64,000 nucleotides of DNA, from contig JAKGHH010000005.1 in the NCBI GenBank assembly GCA_022828595.1, forward strand, positions 25,494,193-25,558,192. Direction: 5' to 3'. Below are positions 61,812 through 64,000 of the stretch, piece by piece. Below the pieces are notes generated by a model. The model saw nothing but the letters and a program-made list of their open reading frames with translations. It ran no database searches and was not told where the DNA came from. The position numbers and the translations under genes are program-made. This DNA is from Nelumbo lutea. Taxonomy: Eukaryota; Streptophyta; Magnoliopsida; Proteales; Nelumbonaceae. Within the stretch, counting starts at the first letter, position 1. The number at the start of each line of letters is the position of its first letter.

Positions 61812-64000
61812 ATTAATCTATACTATTATAAAAAGTACGAATGAGGGCATGGAACTTTTCTTGATGAAAATATCTACAATTGTTATTTAGTCCATCTCTA
61901 AGTATGAAGATTGAAAATGTAATTTCAGTTAATGCTTTTCAGCTCATTTAATCCCCTCTCATTAACTCTTATATTTAAAGTATTAACTCTCATTCTCTCT
62001 TATTAAATTCTATATTTGTCCAAAACTTAAATAATAAATGCTACTAATTAGATCTATGTCCAAAACTTTTAACAATATAAACCCATATATTTTAAAACTT
62101 ACTCAAAAAAACAAAACCATTCTTTACCCAAGTGATGACTATGCAATTCAACCATCCAAATCAAATTGGTCAATCCATGAAGTCATAGTTAGATAATAAT
62201 TTTTTTAAATAGAAATAAATATAGAAAATTACAAAAACATAAAAAAATAGACACATTTATGATATTTTTATTAATTAAATTAAAAAAAGTGTAATAAACA
62301 ATAATTATTTTTATTGATGATGAAAACGAAATACATAATCTAAAACTAACCAAAAATGAAATTATTTTCCTATTTAGCAGAGATCAATAGTTCAATGTTT
62401 GGGCCAAATCTATTAACCCTTAATGTCATAATTAAATAATAAATGTTAATAAAATATAAAAAAACAAAAAAAAATGAAAAAATACATAAATTTTACAAAA
62501 AAAAAGGCACATGTATAATATCATATATTTATCATATTAAACAAAAAAAAAGTGTACATAACAATACTATTTTTACACACATAGAAATTGGAAAAATTAA
62601 ACACATCTATAATTCCATATTTACACTACTATTAAAAATATGAATAAGATAGTGGAACTTTCTTTAGACTAAAATACCCATTTTTTGAATTTAATCCCTA
62701 TTTAATTGTGAGGTTTAAAATGTAGTTTGAACTACAATTTTCACCTCATTCAATTCCCTCTCTTTAAATCTTATATTTTCTTTTTGATAAATGAACAAAA
62801 ATAATACACTAAAAAAAACAAAACATTATAAAAATAACTTTGTAGCTTAATATGAGGTGCTTACATAATTAGATCCGGATTTTTCAATATGCATCTGATT
62901 AATAGTGAAAAACAAAAATATAAAAAAATACATGAATTTTACAGAAAATTTTGGATACATTATTACTTTCATTATCATCATCTAGAATTCCCATGTGCAA
63001 AGAACTTATATACTTACTAGTACTATATATAAAAGTGTGAATGCAATGTGAAACTTTTGTTGGACTAAAATTACCTCTACTTCTTTGTTTGAGAAAGGGT
63101 ATAAAAGTCATTTTATTATAACTTTAATGTCAGCTTTAATGGTTATTAAAATGTCCATAACTATGTATTTAGTCCACCTCTAATGGTAAGGTTGAAATTT
63201 ACTTCCCACCTCATTTAACCCTCCCTCATTAAGTCTAATACTTAAATTATTAACTCCCATTTTCTCTTATTAAATTAAATCTATGATAATATTTTTAACA
63301 ATATAAACCCATAATTTTAAAACTGACTAAAAAACAAAACTATTTTTAATCCAAATGGTGGCTAAGCAATTCAACCATCCAGATCAAATTGATCAACCTA
63401 CGAAGTCATAGTTAGGTAATAAAAATTTTAAAATAGAAAAAAATATATATAAAAACTTACAAAAAATGTAAAAAAAAAATATACACATTTATGATATTTT
63501 TATTAATCAAATTAAAAAAATAAGAGTAATAAACAAGAATTATTTTATTGGTAATGAATATGAAATACATAATTTAGAATTAACCAAAAATAAAATTATT
63601 TTACTGTTTGGAAAAAATCAACAGTATAAATTTTGGGTCAAACATGTTAACCTTTAATGTCATAAATAAATAATAAAAGTTAATAAAATATAAAAATACA
63701 TAAATTTTGCAAAAAAACATTCAGGCACATGTATAATATCATATATTTATCATATTAAACAAAAAGTAAGTGTGACATATTAGAATTATTTTTACACACA
63801 AAAATACAAAAAAGTAATGGAAAAAATCGAACACATATATAATTTTATATTTAAACTACTATTAAAAATATGAATAATATTTTGAAACTTTCTTTTGACT
63901 AAAATACTCATTTTTTAATTTAGTCATGTTTAATTATGAGGTTTAAATTATAAATTGAATTACCACTTTTCATCCCATTCAATTCCTTCTATTTAAATCT
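61812..64000. repeat. Long AT-rich direct repeats, possible Helitron-like copies
   Basis: Two units of about 1.2 kb (61812 to about 62990 and about 62998 to the window end) share blocks in order: 'gcaattcaaccatcca(a/g)atcaaatt', 'gaagtcatagtta', 'cacatttatgatatttttatt', 'ggcacatgtataatatcatatattt'. Within each, a start-like motif recurs: 'ctatactattataaaaag' (61814) and 'ctactattaaaaatatgaat' (62625), then 'tactatatataaaagtgtgaat' (63020) and 'ctactattaaaaatatgaat' (63857), each followed by 'aactttctt'-like sequence. The TCTATACTATTATAAAAAG start resembles 5' ends of some plant Helitrons, but no CTRR end with a hairpin was established. No coding gene. Confidence 0.5.

Overview
This window is nuclear DNA from a flowering plant, most likely a dicot-type or woody species with a fairly large genome. 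The evidence is two genes with plant-type GT-AG introns (a DC1 zinc-finger protein and a proton-pump-interactor family protein) set in a dense mix of plant Ty3/gypsy (Tat lineage), Ty1/copia and L1-type LINE retrotransposons and many MITEs. No bacterial, organellar, rRNA, tRNA or CRISPR features were seen. Species cannot be named from sequence alone.

Layout. 1-2966: repeat-rich intergenic DNA with short tandem repeats, a foldback element and MITE-like sequences. 2967-13023: a decayed Tat-lineage gypsy retrotransposon on the minus strand (gag, protease, RT, two RNase H domains, integrase). On the opposite strand it carries an extra gene with its own TATA box and two introns. A hAT-type MITE with an 8-bp target duplication sits between its gag and protease. 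13024-23600: AT-rich intergenic DNA with several MITE families. 23692-24681: a two-exon DC1 (Cys/His-rich C1) gene, plus strand. 25357-29055: a cluster of MITEs, including a MITE inside a MITE and a 545-bp near-perfect foldback. 29590-38690: old LINE fragments on both strands and a decayed copia element. 38760-39270: an unrecognised, possibly decayed coding stretch.

41925-48560: the main gene of the window. It is a seven-coding-exon minus-strand gene for a protein of about 1400 residues with a C-terminal membrane anchor (proton pump interactor family), plus a 5'-UTR intron; one intron holds a LINE scrap and a MITE. 49651-53522: a MITE, an inverted LTR fragment and a non-autonomous gypsy relative with intact PBS, PPT and one complete LTR. 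54437-57596: a 5'-truncated L1-type LINE whose RT/RNase H frame is broken mainly by five in-frame stops; a perfect hairpin lies at its 3' end. 59808-60841: a solo LTR of the same gypsy family, with an internal 30-bp tandem array. 61812-64000: AT-rich direct repeats of about 1.2 kb that look Helitron-like.

Only the DC1 gene and the proton-pump-interactor-like gene look functional. The most unusual element is the spliced, promoter-bearing antisense gene inside the first gypsy element. Next come the LTR inverted repeat at 49945-50720 and the long foldback at 27216-27760, both candidate small-RNA sources.
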